Shown: positions 1-10,029 of the stretch, piece by piece | Layout of the letters: every line of letters begins with the position of its first letter | Position numbering within the stretch: the stretch's first letter is position 1 | NCBI RefSeq assembly: GCF_003634095.1 | Contig: NZ_RBIR01000002.1 | Location: 496,001-560,000, forward strand | Direction: 5' to 3' | DNA from: Arthrobacter oryzae | GTDB lineage: Bacteria; Actinomycetota; Actinomycetes; Actinomycetales; Micrococcaceae | DNA length: 64,000 bases | Notes under the pieces: model-generated | Seen by the model: only the letters and a program-made list of their open reading frames with translations | Told to the model about the DNA's origin: nothing | Database searches by the model: none | Position numbers and translations under genes: made by a program

Positions 1-311
1 AGGACCTCCCCCATGGTCGCGTACGTGAAGACGTAGGCGGAGCCTGCAACCGGGATGGCCGTGGCAAATTCCGCGTAGCACATGATGGCGAGCGCGCATG
101 TGACGGCAGCGATCGCAAAGGAGACGGTCACGGCGGGGCCGGCAAAATTCGCCGCCGCCTTGGCTCCGACCGAGAAGATCCCGGCGCCCACGGCCACCGC
201 GACCCCCATGATCATGAGGTCCCACGTGCTGAGGGAGCGCTTCAACTTGCGTCCGGGTTCATCGGCGTCGGACATGGACTGCTCGATTGATTTGGTCCGG
301 AAAAGGTTCAT
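1..311 (-). CDS. APC-family amino acid permease, N-terminal part (runs off the window)
   Basis: This is the first ~103 codons of an amino-acid/polyamine/organocation permease; the rest lies left of position 1. After a charged cytoplasmic N-terminus comes KRSLSTWDLMIMGVAVAVGA, the family signature of transmembrane helix 1, followed by GIFSVGAKAA and a second hydrophobic stretch ending in CYAEFATAIPVAGSAYVF. That is the helix 1-2-3 pattern of cationic amino-acid transporter (YfnA-like) members. The substrate cannot be read from this fragment. The ATG at 309-311 has no clear Shine-Dalgarno sequence; an alternative start is the ATG at 273-275 (MSDADEP). It is transcribed away from the alcohol/aldehyde cluster. 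Confidence 0.8.
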   Translation of the reverse strand, partial: MNLFRTKSIEQSMSDADEPGRKLKRSLSTWDLMIMGVAVAVGAGIFSVGAKAAANFAGPAVTVSFAIAAVTCALAIMCYAEFATAIPVAGSAYVFTYATMGEV

Positions 312-347
312 AGGAAAGTACGCAATCTCGATAACTGGTATGGAAAC

Positions 348-382
348 AGACCTGTCTAGTGTAGTGTCCATCCACTGGACGG
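348..382 (-). promoter_or_regulatory. Candidate operator/promoter region of the permease
   Basis: Two short dyads lie 30-60 nt upstream of the permease start: AGACCTGTCT (348-357) and GTCCA-TCCAC-TGGAC (around 366-380). They fall where a repressor would act on the permease promoter. No regulator in the window is an obvious partner and the -10/-35 elements are unclear. Confidence 0.25.
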
Positions 383-413
383 CCATTTTTGTCCCACATA
401 GTGAGACGAAAAA

Positions 414-445
414 GCGGGCCGGGCAGGTTCCCCTGCACGGCCCGC
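414..445 (-). terminator. Intrinsic terminator of the alcohol/aldehyde cluster
   Basis: Arms GCGGGCCG and CGGCCCGC enclose a second stem (GCAGG/CCTGC) with one mismatch. Read on the minus strand the hairpin is followed by TTTTT. It lies about 30 nt past the stop of the DUF779 gene, so it probably ends that transcript. Confidence 0.75.
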
Positions 446-474
446 CTGCGCGTGGCCTACCCGTTACGGACCGC

Positions 475-885
475 CTAGACGGGCCAGTTTTCCATCAGGG
501 TCGAGCGGATCAGGAACCGCTTGCCTTCCGGCGCCTCCACGGAGAATCCGCTCCCCCGCCCGGGGACGACGTCGACGGTCAGGTGCGTGTGGCTCCAGTA
601 GTTGAACTGCTCCCGCGACATCCAGAATTCGAGCGTCTGCGGCTGGATTCCGTCCGAGATGTCGAACAGGCCGAGCAACACGTCCGAGTCGCCCGTGATG
701 AACTCTCCTGCCGGATAGCACATCGGCGAGGACCCGTCACAGCAGCCGCCGGACTGATGGAACATCAGCGGTCCGTGCTGCACCCACAGCTTGCGAAGCA
801 ATTCCACAGCCTCCGGGGTGAGCGCCACGCGGGAGAAGTCCTCCCCGGGGCGGGTCACGGCGGCGTCGAGCCTGGTGTGTGGCAT
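475..885 (-). CDS. DUF779 family protein
   Basis: A 136-residue soluble protein of the DUF779 family, which is often encoded beside aldehyde and alcohol dehydrogenases; its biochemical role is not established. Visible features are FHQSGGCCDGSSPMC, with three cysteines in the conserved N-terminal half, and the C-terminal LTVDVVPGRGSGFSVEAPEG. The cysteine cluster could bind metal, which is inference. The ATG shares one base with the stop of the upstream adhP gene (TGATG), so the two are probably translationally coupled. It is the last gene of the regulator, aldehyde dehydrogenase, alcohol dehydrogenase, DUF779 series and is followed by a terminator. Confidence 0.85.
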   Translation of the reverse strand: MPHTRLDAAVTRPGEDFSRVALTPEAVELLRKLWVQHGPLMFHQSGGCCDGSSPMCYPAGEFITGDSDVLLGLFDISDGIQPQTLEFWMSREQFNYWSHTHLTVDVVPGRGSGFSVEAPEGKRFLIRSTLMENWPV

Positions 886-1907
886 CAGAACGTCAGCACT
901 ACTCGGCCGTCGATCTTGGCGTGCTTCATCTCGTCAAGAACGGCGTTGACCTCGGAGAGTTCCCGGGTGGAAACCGTGGGGTGGATCTTGCCCTGGGCGT
1001 AGAAGTCCAGGGCCTCCGCCAGGTCTTGCCGGGTGCCAACAATCGAGCCCCGGACGGTCAGCCCCTTGAGCACAATCTCGAAAATCGGTGCCGGAAAGTC
1101 GCCCGGCGGCAGCCCGTTGAATACGATCGTTCCGCCGCGCCGGGCCATCCCGATGGCCTGTCCGAACGCTGACGGGTGCACCGCCGTGACCAAGACTCCA
1201 TGGCATCCTCCGGTTTCGCGCTGGATGACTTCGGCGGGATCCTCGTTGAGGGCATTGACCGTCAGCTCCGCGCCGTGCTTCCTGGCCAGGGCGAGCTTGT
1301 CGTCGGCAATGTCCACCGCCGCGACCCGCAGCCCCATGGCGACGGCGTACTGGACGGCGATATGGCCGAGTCCGCCGATTCCGGAGATGGTGACCCACTG
1401 GCCCGGTTTGGCCTCTGTCATTTTGAGGCCCTTGTAGACGGTGACGCCGGCACAGAGAACCGGCGCGACCTCCACAGGATCTGAGCCGGCCGGGATGCGG
1501 GCGGCGAAGCGGCTGTCCACGAGCATGTACTCGCCGAAGGAACCGTCCACGCTGTAGCCGGCGTTCTTCTGGGCCTCACAGAGGGTTTCCCAGCCGGTCC
1601 GGCAAAACTGGCAGTCCCCGCACGCGGACCAGAGCCAGGCATTGCCCACCAGGTCTCCGACCGCCAGGTCTGTGACGCCTTCACCGAGGGCCACCACCTC
1701 GCCCACTCCTTCGTGCCCGGGGATGAACGGCGGCGACGGCTTGACCGGCCAGTCACCTTCCGCGGCGTGGAGGTCGGTGTGGCAGACGCCTGTGGTGATG
1801 ACCTTGACCAGCGCCTCACCCCGGCCTGGGGCGGGAATGGGGAGGTCCTGGATCTGGAGATCCTTGCCGAATTCGGTTACAACAGCTGCTTGCATTCTCG
1901 TCGTCAT
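885..1907 (-). CDS. adhP: Zinc-dependent alcohol dehydrogenase
   Basis: A 340-residue medium-chain, NAD(P)-dependent alcohol dehydrogenase interconverting alcohols and aldehydes. The catalytic zinc motif is GVCHTDLHAAEGDWP with GHEGVGEV; the structural zinc is bound by the spaced cysteines in CGDCQFCRTGWETLC. The Rossmann motif GIGGLGHIAVQYA and the following VAAVDI are present. The full length and lack of insertions match bacterial AdhP. I chose the ATG at 1905-1907 because AAGGA lies 8-9 nt upstream and the family N-terminus (MQAAVV) follows; longer reading gives a non-homologous tail. It lies downstream of an aldehyde dehydrogenase, giving a two-step alcohol to carboxylate route. Confidence 0.92.
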   Translation of the reverse strand: MTTRMQAAVVTEFGKDLQIQDLPIPAPGRGEALVKVITTGVCHTDLHAAEGDWPVKPSPPFIPGHEGVGEVVALGEGVTDLAVGDLVGNAWLWSACGDCQFCRTGWETLCEAQKNAGYSVDGSFGEYMLVDSRFAARIPAGSDPVEVAPVLCAGVTVYKGLKMTEAKPGQWVTISGIGGLGHIAVQYAVAMGLRVAAVDIADDKLALARKHGAELTVNALNEDPAEVIQRETGGCHGVLVTAVHPSAFGQAIGMARRGGTIVFNGLPPGDFPAPIFEIVLKGLTVRGSIVGTRQDLAEALDFYAQGKIHPTVSTRELSEVNAVLDEMKHAKIDGRVVLTF

Positions 1908-2011
1908 TGGCGCGATCCTTGCGTTGTTTTTGGGCGTAGGTAGTAGGGGTCGGTGTGCTCCGTGGGGTGGCGGGAGGTGCTGCATGCCTGGGTGCTGGCC
2001 GGTCGTGGTGC

Positions 2012-2045
2012 GGGCGGGGCGGATCACTGCCGATCCGCCCCGCCC
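2012..2045 (-). terminator. Strong hairpin between aldehyde and alcohol dehydrogenase genes
   Basis: A perfect 14-bp inverted repeat, GGGCGGGGCGGATC / GATCCGCCCCGCCC, with a 6-nt loop just beyond the aldehyde dehydrogenase stop. There is no T-tract, so it may act as a partial terminator or as an mRNA 3' stabiliser that lowers adhP expression relative to the aldehyde dehydrogenase. Confidence 0.65.
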
Positions 2046-2058
2046 GGGTCAATGCGGC

Positions 2059-3582
<1,524 letters not shown>

Positions 3583-3659
3583 TGCTAGCTCCTTTGCTGT
3601 GCAAGATGGGGGGTGCAAGGCGCTTCCGGCCCCCGTTGTCCTCAGCCTAGGGACGCAAA

Positions 3660-3680
3660 GGTTGCAGTCAGGTTGCAACC
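3660..3680 (-). promoter_or_regulatory. Candidate operator upstream of the aldehyde dehydrogenase
   Basis: The 10-bp palindrome GGTTGCAACC (3671-3680) is followed after 4 nt by a further half-site, GGTTGCA (3660-3666), within the 144-bp gap between regulator and aldehyde dehydrogenase. The repeated, symmetric TGCAACC and its position support a binding site for the GAF regulator; this is inference. Confidence 0.4.
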
Positions 3681-3726
3681 GTGTGAGCCGGGTCACCTCG
3701 CGGGCATCCCTGCGGAATGCAGCGGC

Positions 3727-5139
3727 TCAGGCGCGCAGTTCCCGGTCCAGCCGTTCCAGATCGGCGACGACGGCGGCGCGCTTGGGCGAGCGGGGCGCCA
3801 GCAGCTTCAGCGCGGCGGTCCGGACCTCGACGTCGTCCTTTGCCTCGGGCAGTTCGGCGTACTTCAGCAGCGATTCGGCGCTGCCGTCGGTCAGCAGGGC
3901 CTCGCGCATCAGCTCGGAGACCCTGGCCCGCAGCTCGACGATGCCGGGCGCCTCCGAGCGCGGCAGAACGCCGCCACGGTAGATTTCCAGTGCTATCCGG
4001 TGCGCGCCGCGCTGCAGGCATTTCAGCACCTGTCCGGAGTCCGGAACCAGGTCCAGCGGCAGGCGGTACGGGCGGGACTCCGGAACCGCGCCGGGATTGA
4101 GCTGCTGAAGGACCTTGCGCAGGCGGACCATCTCCGCGCGGAGGGTCATGGTGGAAGCCTCCCCGGGGTACAGGAGGGTACAAAGCTCCTCGGCATTCAG
4201 CCCTTCGGGGCGGGTGCTGAGGAGGGCCAGGATCTCGCTGTGCCGGGCGGACAGAGCCACGGTGCGGCCGTCGATGCTGAGCAGGGCCTGGTCGCGGCCG
4301 AGCAGCTGGAGGCTGTTGCGGTACAGGCTGTTGGCGGCCGGCGCCCCGGCCTTTCCTGTTGCGGCGGTTCCAGGTGCGGCCGTTCCGGGTGCGGCCGAGC
4401 TCCGCCGCCGGGACGGCGAGGTCTGGCGGGCTGCGGCCAGTTGCAGCCGCTCCACCCGCAGATGCGCCTGGGCCGCGGCAACCGTCGCCTCAACGAGCGA
4501 GAGCGTGTGCGGGGCCACCGCCGACTCGGTGCCGGTGATGTCCACGACTCCGAGCAGGGCGCCGGAATCCGGATCGTGGAAGGGCACGGCCGTGCAGCTC
4601 CACGGATGCACCGAACGCTTGTAGTGTTCCGCACCGGAGATCTGGATGCCCCGGCCAAGGGCCAGCGCGGTGCCCGGGGCGCTGGTGCCCACTGTCGCCT
4701 CGGACCAGTCGGCGCCCGGGACGAACATCATGCCTTCGGCCCGGCGCTGCAGGGCGGCGTCGCCCTCCACCCAGAGCAGCCTGCCCACCTCGTCGCCCAC
4801 GGCCACCAGCATTCCGCTGTCGTGACTCGGCAGGACCAGGAGCTTGTGGATCACGGGCATGATGGCGGCCAGCGGATGCTGGCGCCGGTACTCTTCGAGC
4901 TCGTCGCGGTCCATGGCAAGGGGTGCTTCGGGGTTGTCCGGGTTGGCGTGAAGTTCCGCCGACCGCCGCCACGACTCCCGGATCAAGCTGCTCAGTCCAG
5001 GCAACTGCAGGTTCTCGGGAAAGACAAACCCCCGCGAATCCAGTTCCTCGTGCCCGGCGCTGGCATGCTGCTGGCGCAGCGCTGCGTTGACCCCGCCTGC
5101 TGGCGGCAACAGTGCTGCCGGATGGACCAGATTCCTCAT
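3727..5139 (-). CDS. GAF-domain transcriptional regulator of the alcohol/aldehyde cluster
   Basis: A 470-residue cytoplasmic regulator. Residues ~45-235 resemble the AcoR/Fis-family N-terminal half: RESWRRS, then a GAF sensory domain with GTSAPGTALALGRGIQISG, HYKRSVHPWSCTAVPFHD and GVVDITG. The sigma-54 AAA+ domain of classical AcoR proteins is absent. Instead a low-complexity Pro/Ala/Gly linker (~245-275, including AAPGTAATGKAGAPA) leads to a C-terminal winged-helix-like region (LSARHSEILALLSTRPEGLN, LRAEMVRLRKVL). Such regulators are common beside aldehyde dehydrogenases in actinobacteria. GGGAG 5 nt before the ATG supports the start. It probably senses an aldehyde or related ligand; the ligand cannot be read from sequence. 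Confidence 0.8.
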   Translation of the reverse strand: MRNLVHPAALLPPAGGVNAALRQQHASAGHEELDSRGFVFPENLQLPGLSSLIRESWRRSAELHANPDNPEAPLAMDRDELEEYRRQHPLAAIMPVIHKLLVLPSHDSGMLVAVGDEVGRLLWVEGDAALQRRAEGMMFVPGADWSEATVGTSAPGTALALGRGIQISGAEHYKRSVHPWSCTAVPFHDPDSGALLGVVDITGTESAVAPHTLSLVEATVAAAQAHLRVERLQLAAARQTSPSRRRSSAAPGTAAPGTAATGKAGAPAANSLYRNSLQLLGRDQALLSIDGRTVALSARHSEILALLSTRPEGLNAEELCTLLYPGEASTMTLRAEMVRLRKVLQQLNPGAVPESRPYRLPLDLVPDSGQVLKCLQRGAHRIALEIYRGGVLPRSEAPGIVELRARVSELMREALLTDGSAESLLKYAELPEAKDDVEVRTAALKLLAPRSPKRAAVVADLERLDRELRA

Positions 5140-5250
5140 TGAACTCCCACCGGACGGGCTCGACGGCGCACCGGAGGCGGCCTCGTCCGGCCCAGTCTAG
5201 TTGCGCCCGGTGACTTTGGAAATGCACCGGCCCGCGCGGGCTCGGCGGGC

Positions 5251-5538
5251 TCAGGCAGTGACGCCCGGCGGCAGCACGTAGGTTTTGATCTCGCCCAGGC
5301 GCGCGATTTCGGGACGGGGCAGGCCGGCAGCGGCAACCAGCTCCTGGAACTCCCGCCCGCCGCTGAACCGGTCAAAGACCTCCCGGTTCGGGCAGGTGTC
5401 CAGGACGGCGATGCCGTCCTCCGTCTGCACGCACAGGTGCAGTTCCAACTGGCCTGCGGGCAGGAGGGCCAGCAGGCGGTCGTGGCCGGCGAGAAGCTCT
5501 GCCGGGTCACCGCGGAAGCTGTACATTCCCAGATACAT
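5251..5538 (-). CDS. Small ABM-like hypothetical protein
   Basis: A 95-residue soluble protein of unknown function. It opens with MYLGMYSFRGD and contains LLALLPAGQLELHLCVQTED followed by a short acidic helix (CPNREVFDRFSGGREFQEL). This alternation resembles dimeric alpha/beta-barrel (ABM-like) proteins, but no catalytic motif is recognisable. GAAGGAGA 6-7 nt before the ATG makes it a convincing gene. It is read from its own leader, with 112 bp between its stop side and the GAF regulator start. A link to the neighbouring aldehyde cluster is possible only by position. Confidence 0.6.
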   Translation of the reverse strand: MYLGMYSFRGDPAELLAGHDRLLALLPAGQLELHLCVQTEDGIAVLDTCPNREVFDRFSGGREFQELVAAAGLPRPEIARLGEIKTYVLPPGVTA

Positions 5539-5706
5539 CGTCTGTCTCCTTCAGATGGATTGCGGTGTTTGACGCTTTTCGAACGGGCCCACGGCACACC
5601 TGCGTCACCTCTTCGGCAGTGGCCCCGCATCAGCAACGCCGCCCCGTACAACGGCACCGCATACAACCGCCACGGCACGGCCACAACCCGGCCCCGCACA
5701 CAGCTG

Positions 5707-7161
5707 TCACGGCACGGCGGCATCGAGCCTCCTGTCGGCCCAGGGCCTGGCCTGTTCCAGCTGGGCCGCCAGCCGGAACAGAACCGCTTCGTCGCCGAAT
5801 CCGGCGAGGAAGGACATCCCCACCGGAAGTCCGGCGGAATCGGCCCCCAGCGGAACGGACATGGCCGGGCCGCCCGTGATGTTGGCGTACTCGCCGTCGA
5901 ACATGAGGAAGCGCCCGGCCTCCCGTTCGCCGCGGAGGGGGTCCTCCGGCGTTCCCGTCAGCGTGCCCAGTGGCAGCGGCGGCCAGCCGACCGTCGGCGT
6001 CAGCCAGAGATCGTATGTCTGGAAAAAGCCGGCAACCCTGCGGCTAAACCGCTGCAACTCCTCCATGCCCTGCAGGTAGTCTCCGGCGCTGATCTTCCTG
6101 CCGCGTCCGAACAGGACCTCGGTATAGGGCTCCAGCTCACCCGGTTCCGGTCCCCGGCCCAGCCGCCGGGTCCAGTACCCCTCGATCCAGGCGGCCGCGG
6201 CAGCGTACACCGCCCGGATGGCCCGGTGCCCGGCCCGGTCCAGGGGGTCTGGACGAGCCTCTTCGACGTGGTGGCCCAGTTTGCCCAGCAGGTCCACGGT
6301 GGCGCCAAAGGTCCGCAGGTAGTCAGGATGGACCTGCTGACCGCCGTTGGGGGTGGCCGTGGCGGCGATCCTGAGCCGTCCCGGCGGCGTCGAGGTTTCG
6401 GCCACATAGGGGCGAGGCCGCGGCGGAGCCCAGTACGGGTCCCCGGGAGCCGGGCCGGCGACGGCGTCCAGCAGCGCCGCGGCGTCGCGGACTGTGCGGG
6501 TCAGCGCAAATTCGGCCGCGAGGCCGCCGACGACGTCACCGTATTCCGGGCCCAGCGGCACCCGGCCCCGGGTCGGTTTGAGGCCGAACACCCCGCACCA
6601 CGCCGCCGGATAGCGCAGCGACCCGCCGAGGTCGTTGCCGTGGGCCATCGGGACGATCCCGGCTGCCACCGCGGCCGCCGACCCTCCGCTCGACCCGGAC
6701 GTGGACAGTGACAGGTCCCAGGGATTGCGCGTGGCCCCGTGCAGCACTGGTTCGCAGTGCGGGCTCAGGCCGAACTCACACGTGTTGGTCTTGCCGATGA
6801 TGGCCAGCCCGGCCCGCCGGAAGCGCCGCGTCAGCTCCTGGTCGTGGCGTGAGATGTTCCCGGCAAGCCAGCGCGAGCCTTCGGAGAACGGTGTCCCCGC
6901 GATCTCCAGCGCGAGGTCCTTGACGAGGAACGGCACCCCGGGAAACGGGCCTTCGACGGTCGTGGCGTCCTCCCCGGCGGCGGGGTGCGGCGAGCCTGCT
7001 TCCGCGCTGCCGGCCAGCTCCATGACCACGGCATTCAAGGCGGGGTTCAGTGTCCTGATGCGGTCCCGCGCCTCGGCGAGAAGTTCGGCGGCGCTGACCT
7101 GTCCGGAGCGGACCAGGTCGGCCTGCTCCGTGGCATCCATCCAGCGGAGTTGTTCATCCAC
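5707..7161 (-). CDS. Amidase (amidase-signature family)
   Basis: A ~484-residue amidase-signature hydrolase cleaving a carboxamide to acid plus ammonia or amine. The Ser-cisSer-Lys machinery is visible: catalytic lysine in [11 protein letters not shown], the serine- and glycine-rich [18 protein letters not shown] and [20 protein letters not shown]. The C-terminal half is typical for GatA-like bacterial amidases of broad specificity, but no GatB/GatC partner is present, so it is not the tRNA amidotransferase. An in-frame GTG at 7183-7185 would add eight residues, but GGGGAGG sits 6 nt before the GTG at 7159-7161 (VDEQLRW), and the longer N-terminus lies inside a tandem repeat. I therefore chose 7161. 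Confidence 0.85.
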   Translation of the reverse strand: MDEQLRWMDATEQADLVRSGQVSAAELLAEARDRIRTLNPALNAVVMELAGSAEAGSPHPAAGEDATTVEGPFPGVPFLVKDLALEIAGTPFSEGSRWLAGNISRHDQELTRRFRRAGLAIIGKTNTCEFGLSPHCEPVLHGATRNPWDLSLSTSGSSGGSAAAVAAGIVPMAHGNDLGGSLRYPAAWCGVFGLKPTRGRVPLGPEYGDVVGGLAAEFALTRTVRDAAALLDAVAGPAPGDPYWAPPRPRPYVAETSTPPGRLRIAATATPNGGQQVHPDYLRTFGATVDLLGKLGHHVEEARPDPLDRAGHRAIRAVYAAAAAWIEGYWTRRLGRGPEPGELEPYTEVLFGRGRKISAGDYLQGMEELQRFSRRVAGFFQTYDLWLTPTVGWPPLPLGTLTGTPEDPLRGEREAGRFLMFDGEYANITGGPAMSVPLGADSAGLPVGMSFLAGFGDEAVLFRLAAQLEQARPWADRRLDAAVP

Positions 7162-7173
7162 GGCTACCTCCCC

Positions 7174-7226
7174 GACGCGGTTCACAGGACGGGAGTCACA
7201 AGACGGTATTCACAGACGGTATTCAC
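7174..7226. repeat. Four-copy 13-14 bp tandem repeat upstream of the amidase
   Basis: Two perfect copies of AGACGGTATTCAC lie at 7201-7213 and 7214-7226. Degenerate copies follow at 7187-7200 (11 of 14 matching) and 7174-7186 (10 of 13). The array ends immediately before the amidase ribosome-binding site. It could be an iterated binding site or replication-slippage product. Confidence 0.8.
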
Positions 7227-7353
7227 ACAGACGGGGGATGACAGCACCGGAACCGTGAGGGGCAGATCATTGCGGTACGGCGTCCGCCCCGGCAGTCCTT
7301 GTGCGTGAAAATTCTACGTCCGGGCGCCGCGCCGGGACAGTGCCCGCCGGTAC

Positions 7354-8802
7354 CTACGGCACGGACGAGCCGCGGGAAATCTCGATCATGTCTTCGCGTG
7401 GCACAACCTTGATGCGCTCGCGCTCGATCCCGTTGGCGGACTCCGCCGCGGACCACTCGGCTCCAAGGGCGAGCTCGTGGGCATCGAGCTTGATCCACCC
7501 TTCCCACGTGGTGTACTGGATACCCCGTTCCTGAAGCAGATCGATGATGGCCTGCGGGTCCGGGTTCTGCGCCGGCGGCAGGGTCAACCGGTCCTCCAGC
7601 AGGAAGCCGATGGTTTCCAGCGCATCGCCCTTGGTGTGGCCGATCAGCCCGACAGGCCCGCGCTTGATCCAGCCCGTGGCGTAGATGCCAGGGACGGGGT
7701 TCCCGTCGGCGTCGAGGACGCGGCCGCCTTCATTGGGGACAACGCCCCGCCGGGCGTCGTATTCCAGCTCGTCCAGCGGCGAACCGTGGTAGCCGATCGC
7801 CCGGTAGACGGCCTGGACCGGGTAGTCCAGGAACTCCCCGGTTCCCTTGACGTTTCCGGTGCCGTCCAGCTGCATGCGCTCGAATTTGATGCCGGCGACC
7901 TTGCCGGGGTTGGCGGCGTCGTCATGGATCTCGACCGGGCTGTGCAGGAAGTGCAGGTGCAGGCGGCGCGAGGACGGTTCCTCCGCCTCGGCGTGTTCCT
8001 CGACGAGCCAGTTGGTCAGGGTGTTGACCATGGTCCGGATCTGGTTGTTGCTGCGGATGGCCTCGTCCGAGGCCTCGTCAAACTCGAAGTCTTCCGGATA
8101 CAGGACAATGTCCACGTCCTTGGCGTGGCTGAGTTCGCGCAGTTCCAGCGGCGTGAACTTCACCTGGGCCGGGCCGCGGCGGCCGAAGACATGGACGTCC
8201 GTGACGGGAGAGTCCTTCAGCGCCCGGTAGACATTGTCCGGGATTTCGGTGACCAGGAGTTCATCGGCGTGCTTGACCAGCATCCGGGCCACGTCGAGGG
8301 CCACATTGCCGTTGCCGATCACCGCGATCTCCTTGGCCTCCAGCGGCCAGTCCCGCGGCACATCCGGGTGGCCGTCGTACCAGGACACGAAGTCCGCCCC
8401 GCCGAAGGAGCCCTCGAGGCCGATTCCGGGAATGTCCAGATCCGCGTCCTTGATGGCCCCGGTGGAGAAGATGACGGCGTCGTAGAAGGCACGGAAGTCA
8501 TGCAGCGTCAGGTCCCGGCCATAGGTGACATTGCCAAGGAACCGGATGTCCCCGCGGTCCAGGACCTTGTGCAGAGCGTTGACGATCCCCTTGATCCGCG
8601 GATGGTCCGGAGCCACTCCGTACCGAATCAGGCCATACGGGGCCGGGTATGCCTCAAAGAGATCGATGCTGACCTCGACGTCGCCGCCTTTGACCTCATT
8701 GGACTTCGTCAGGATGTCCGCGGCGTATACGCCGGCCGGGCCGGCACCGACAATCGCGACACGCAGGGGACGAGTGGATGTGGATTCGGCCGAGTTGGAC
8801 AC
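7354..8802 (-). CDS. NADPH-ferredoxin/adrenodoxin-type reductase (FprA family), copy 1
   Basis: A 482-residue FAD flavoprotein passing electrons between NADPH and ferredoxin. The FAD-binding motif VAIVGAGPAGVYAADIL is at the N-terminus; PYGLIRYGVAPDHPRIKGI and the NADPH-binding VIGNGNVALDVARML are hallmarks of adrenodoxin reductase/FprA. The C-terminal YATGWIKRGPVGLIGHTKGD is the conserved second FAD contact. The start is a GTG at 8800-8802 with AGAAGGG 6-7 nt upstream. A close paralogue lies at 37675-39141 in the sulfur region. This copy has no obvious redox partner nearby and is divergent to rarD. Confidence 0.92.
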   Translation of the reverse strand: MSNSAESTSTRPLRVAIVGAGPAGVYAADILTKSNEVKGGDVEVSIDLFEAYPAPYGLIRYGVAPDHPRIKGIVNALHKVLDRGDIRFLGNVTYGRDLTLHDFRAFYDAVIFSTGAIKDADLDIPGIGLEGSFGGADFVSWYDGHPDVPRDWPLEAKEIAVIGNGNVALDVARMLVKHADELLVTEIPDNVYRALKDSPVTDVHVFGRRGPAQVKFTPLELRELSHAKDVDIVLYPEDFEFDEASDEAIRSNNQIRTMVNTLTNWLVEEHAEAEEPSSRRLHLHFLHSPVEIHDDAANPGKVAGIKFERMQLDGTGNVKGTGEFLDYPVQAVYRAIGYHGSPLDELEYDARRGVVPNEGGRVLDADGNPVPGIYATGWIKRGPVGLIGHTKGDALETIGFLLEDRLTLPPAQNPDPQAIIDLLQERGIQYTTWEGWIKLDAHELALGAEWSAAESANGIERERIKVVPREDMIEISRGSSVP

Positions 8803-8932
8803 CGGGAGCCCTTCTGAGTCTTAGGGACAGCGCCAGTAGATACAGCGCACAGGCCCCTATTCTAAATGTCGCCGGCCCGCATGTGGTCCGGCTGGTAGGA
8901 ATAGGCGCCGCGCAGGTGGTGTTATTGGTCTT

Positions 8933-9934
8933 GTGCCTAAACCTGACGGATCCATCTCCCCAGCCCCGCCGGCCGTATCGCGCGCCCCGGCACCTTCAGC
9001 GGGCCCGGCGCCGGTAGATAAGGACACGACGGCGGGGATCCTGTTCGGGATCGGGGCCTACGGGCTCTGGGGGCTGCTACCCCTGTACTTCTACGTTCTG
9101 CATCCGGCCGGCGCGGTCGAAATCGTCGCCAACCGGGTGGTCTGGTCGCTCCTGTTCTGCGTCCTGCTCATCACCATCACACGGTCCTGGCGGGTGCTGG
9201 CCGCCGCGTTCCGGAACCGCACAGTGATCCTCCCGCTGTCCATCGCCGCGGCATTGATCGCAGTGAACTGGCTGACGTACACCTACGGGGTGACCACCGG
9301 GCAGGCCGTTGAGGCGTCGCTGGGCTACTTCATCAACCCTCTGGTCTCCGTGCTTTTGGGGGTCTTTGTCCTCAAAGAAAAGTTGCGGCCGCTGCAGTGG
9401 GCCGCCGTCGGCATCGGCTTCATTGCCGTCGGGGTCCTCACGGTCTCCTACGGCAAACTGCCTTGGATCGCATTGACGCTGGCGCTGAGCTTCGGCCTCT
9501 ACGGCTTCGTGAAGAAGCGCGTCGGCCCCCGGGCGGACGCGATCACGAGCCTCACCGTGGAAACAATCGTGCTGGCGCCGCTGGCGGCGGCCACGATGAT
9601 CGTCCTCGCCCTCACCGGTGCCGCCAGCCTGGCCACGAATGGTGCCGGACATTTCTGGCTGCTCGTGGCGTCGGGCGTCATCACCGCCGTGCCGCTGCTG
9701 TTCTTCGGCGCCTCTGCCCGACGGCTGCCGATGACCACCATTGGACTGCTGCAATACTTCGCACCCGTCCTGCAGTTCATCGTTGCCCTCGTGGTGTTCA
9801 AGGAAACGATGACCCTGGACCGCTGGATGGGTTTCGGCGTGGTCTGGCTGGCGCTGCTGGTGCTGACCGTGGACATGCTGCTCACGGCCCGGAAGTCCTC
9901 CCTCACCCGGAAACGGGCCCGCGCCGCCGCGTAG
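8933..9934 (+). CDS. rarD: RarD-type EamA transporter
   Basis: A 333-residue inner-membrane permease of the drug/metabolite superfamily, RarD subfamily, with ten predicted helices. The helix-1 signature GILFGIGAYGLWGLLPLYFY and ANRVVWSLLFCVLL are characteristic, as is the second-half GLLQYFAPVLQFIVALVVFKE. RarD proteins were named for a chloramphenicol-sensitive phenotype and their substrate is not settled. The start is uncertain: the GTG at 8933 gives a ~30-residue Pro/Ala-rich cytoplasmic tail with no clear ribosome-binding site, and a later start is possible. It shares a 130-bp divergent promoter region with the FprA-like gene. Confidence 0.85.
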   Translation: MPKPDGSISPAPPAVSRAPAPSAGPAPVDKDTTAGILFGIGAYGLWGLLPLYFYVLHPAGAVEIVANRVVWSLLFCVLLITITRSWRVLAAAFRNRTVILPLSIAAALIAVNWLTYTYGVTTGQAVEASLGYFINPLVSVLLGVFVLKEKLRPLQWAAVGIGFIAVGVLTVSYGKLPWIALTLALSFGLYGFVKKRVGPRADAITSLTVETIVLAPLAAATMIVLALTGAASLATNGAGHFWLLVASGVITAVPLLFFGASARRLPMTTIGLLQYFAPVLQFIVALVVFKETMTLDRWMGFGVVWLALLVLTVDMLLTARKSSLTRKRARAAA

Positions 9935-10029
9935 CTGCACCTGGCCAATCCGCCCCCACCTGCGCACCAAGGCCGCCGTGCGTTAGTGTCATCATGAACG
10001 GACAGTTGGGGCGGAATTAAGGATTGCTG

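Noticed and set aside
5707..7161. GatA subunit of the tRNA amidotransferase
   Set aside because: No gatB or gatC neighbour, and the motif context fits general amidases.
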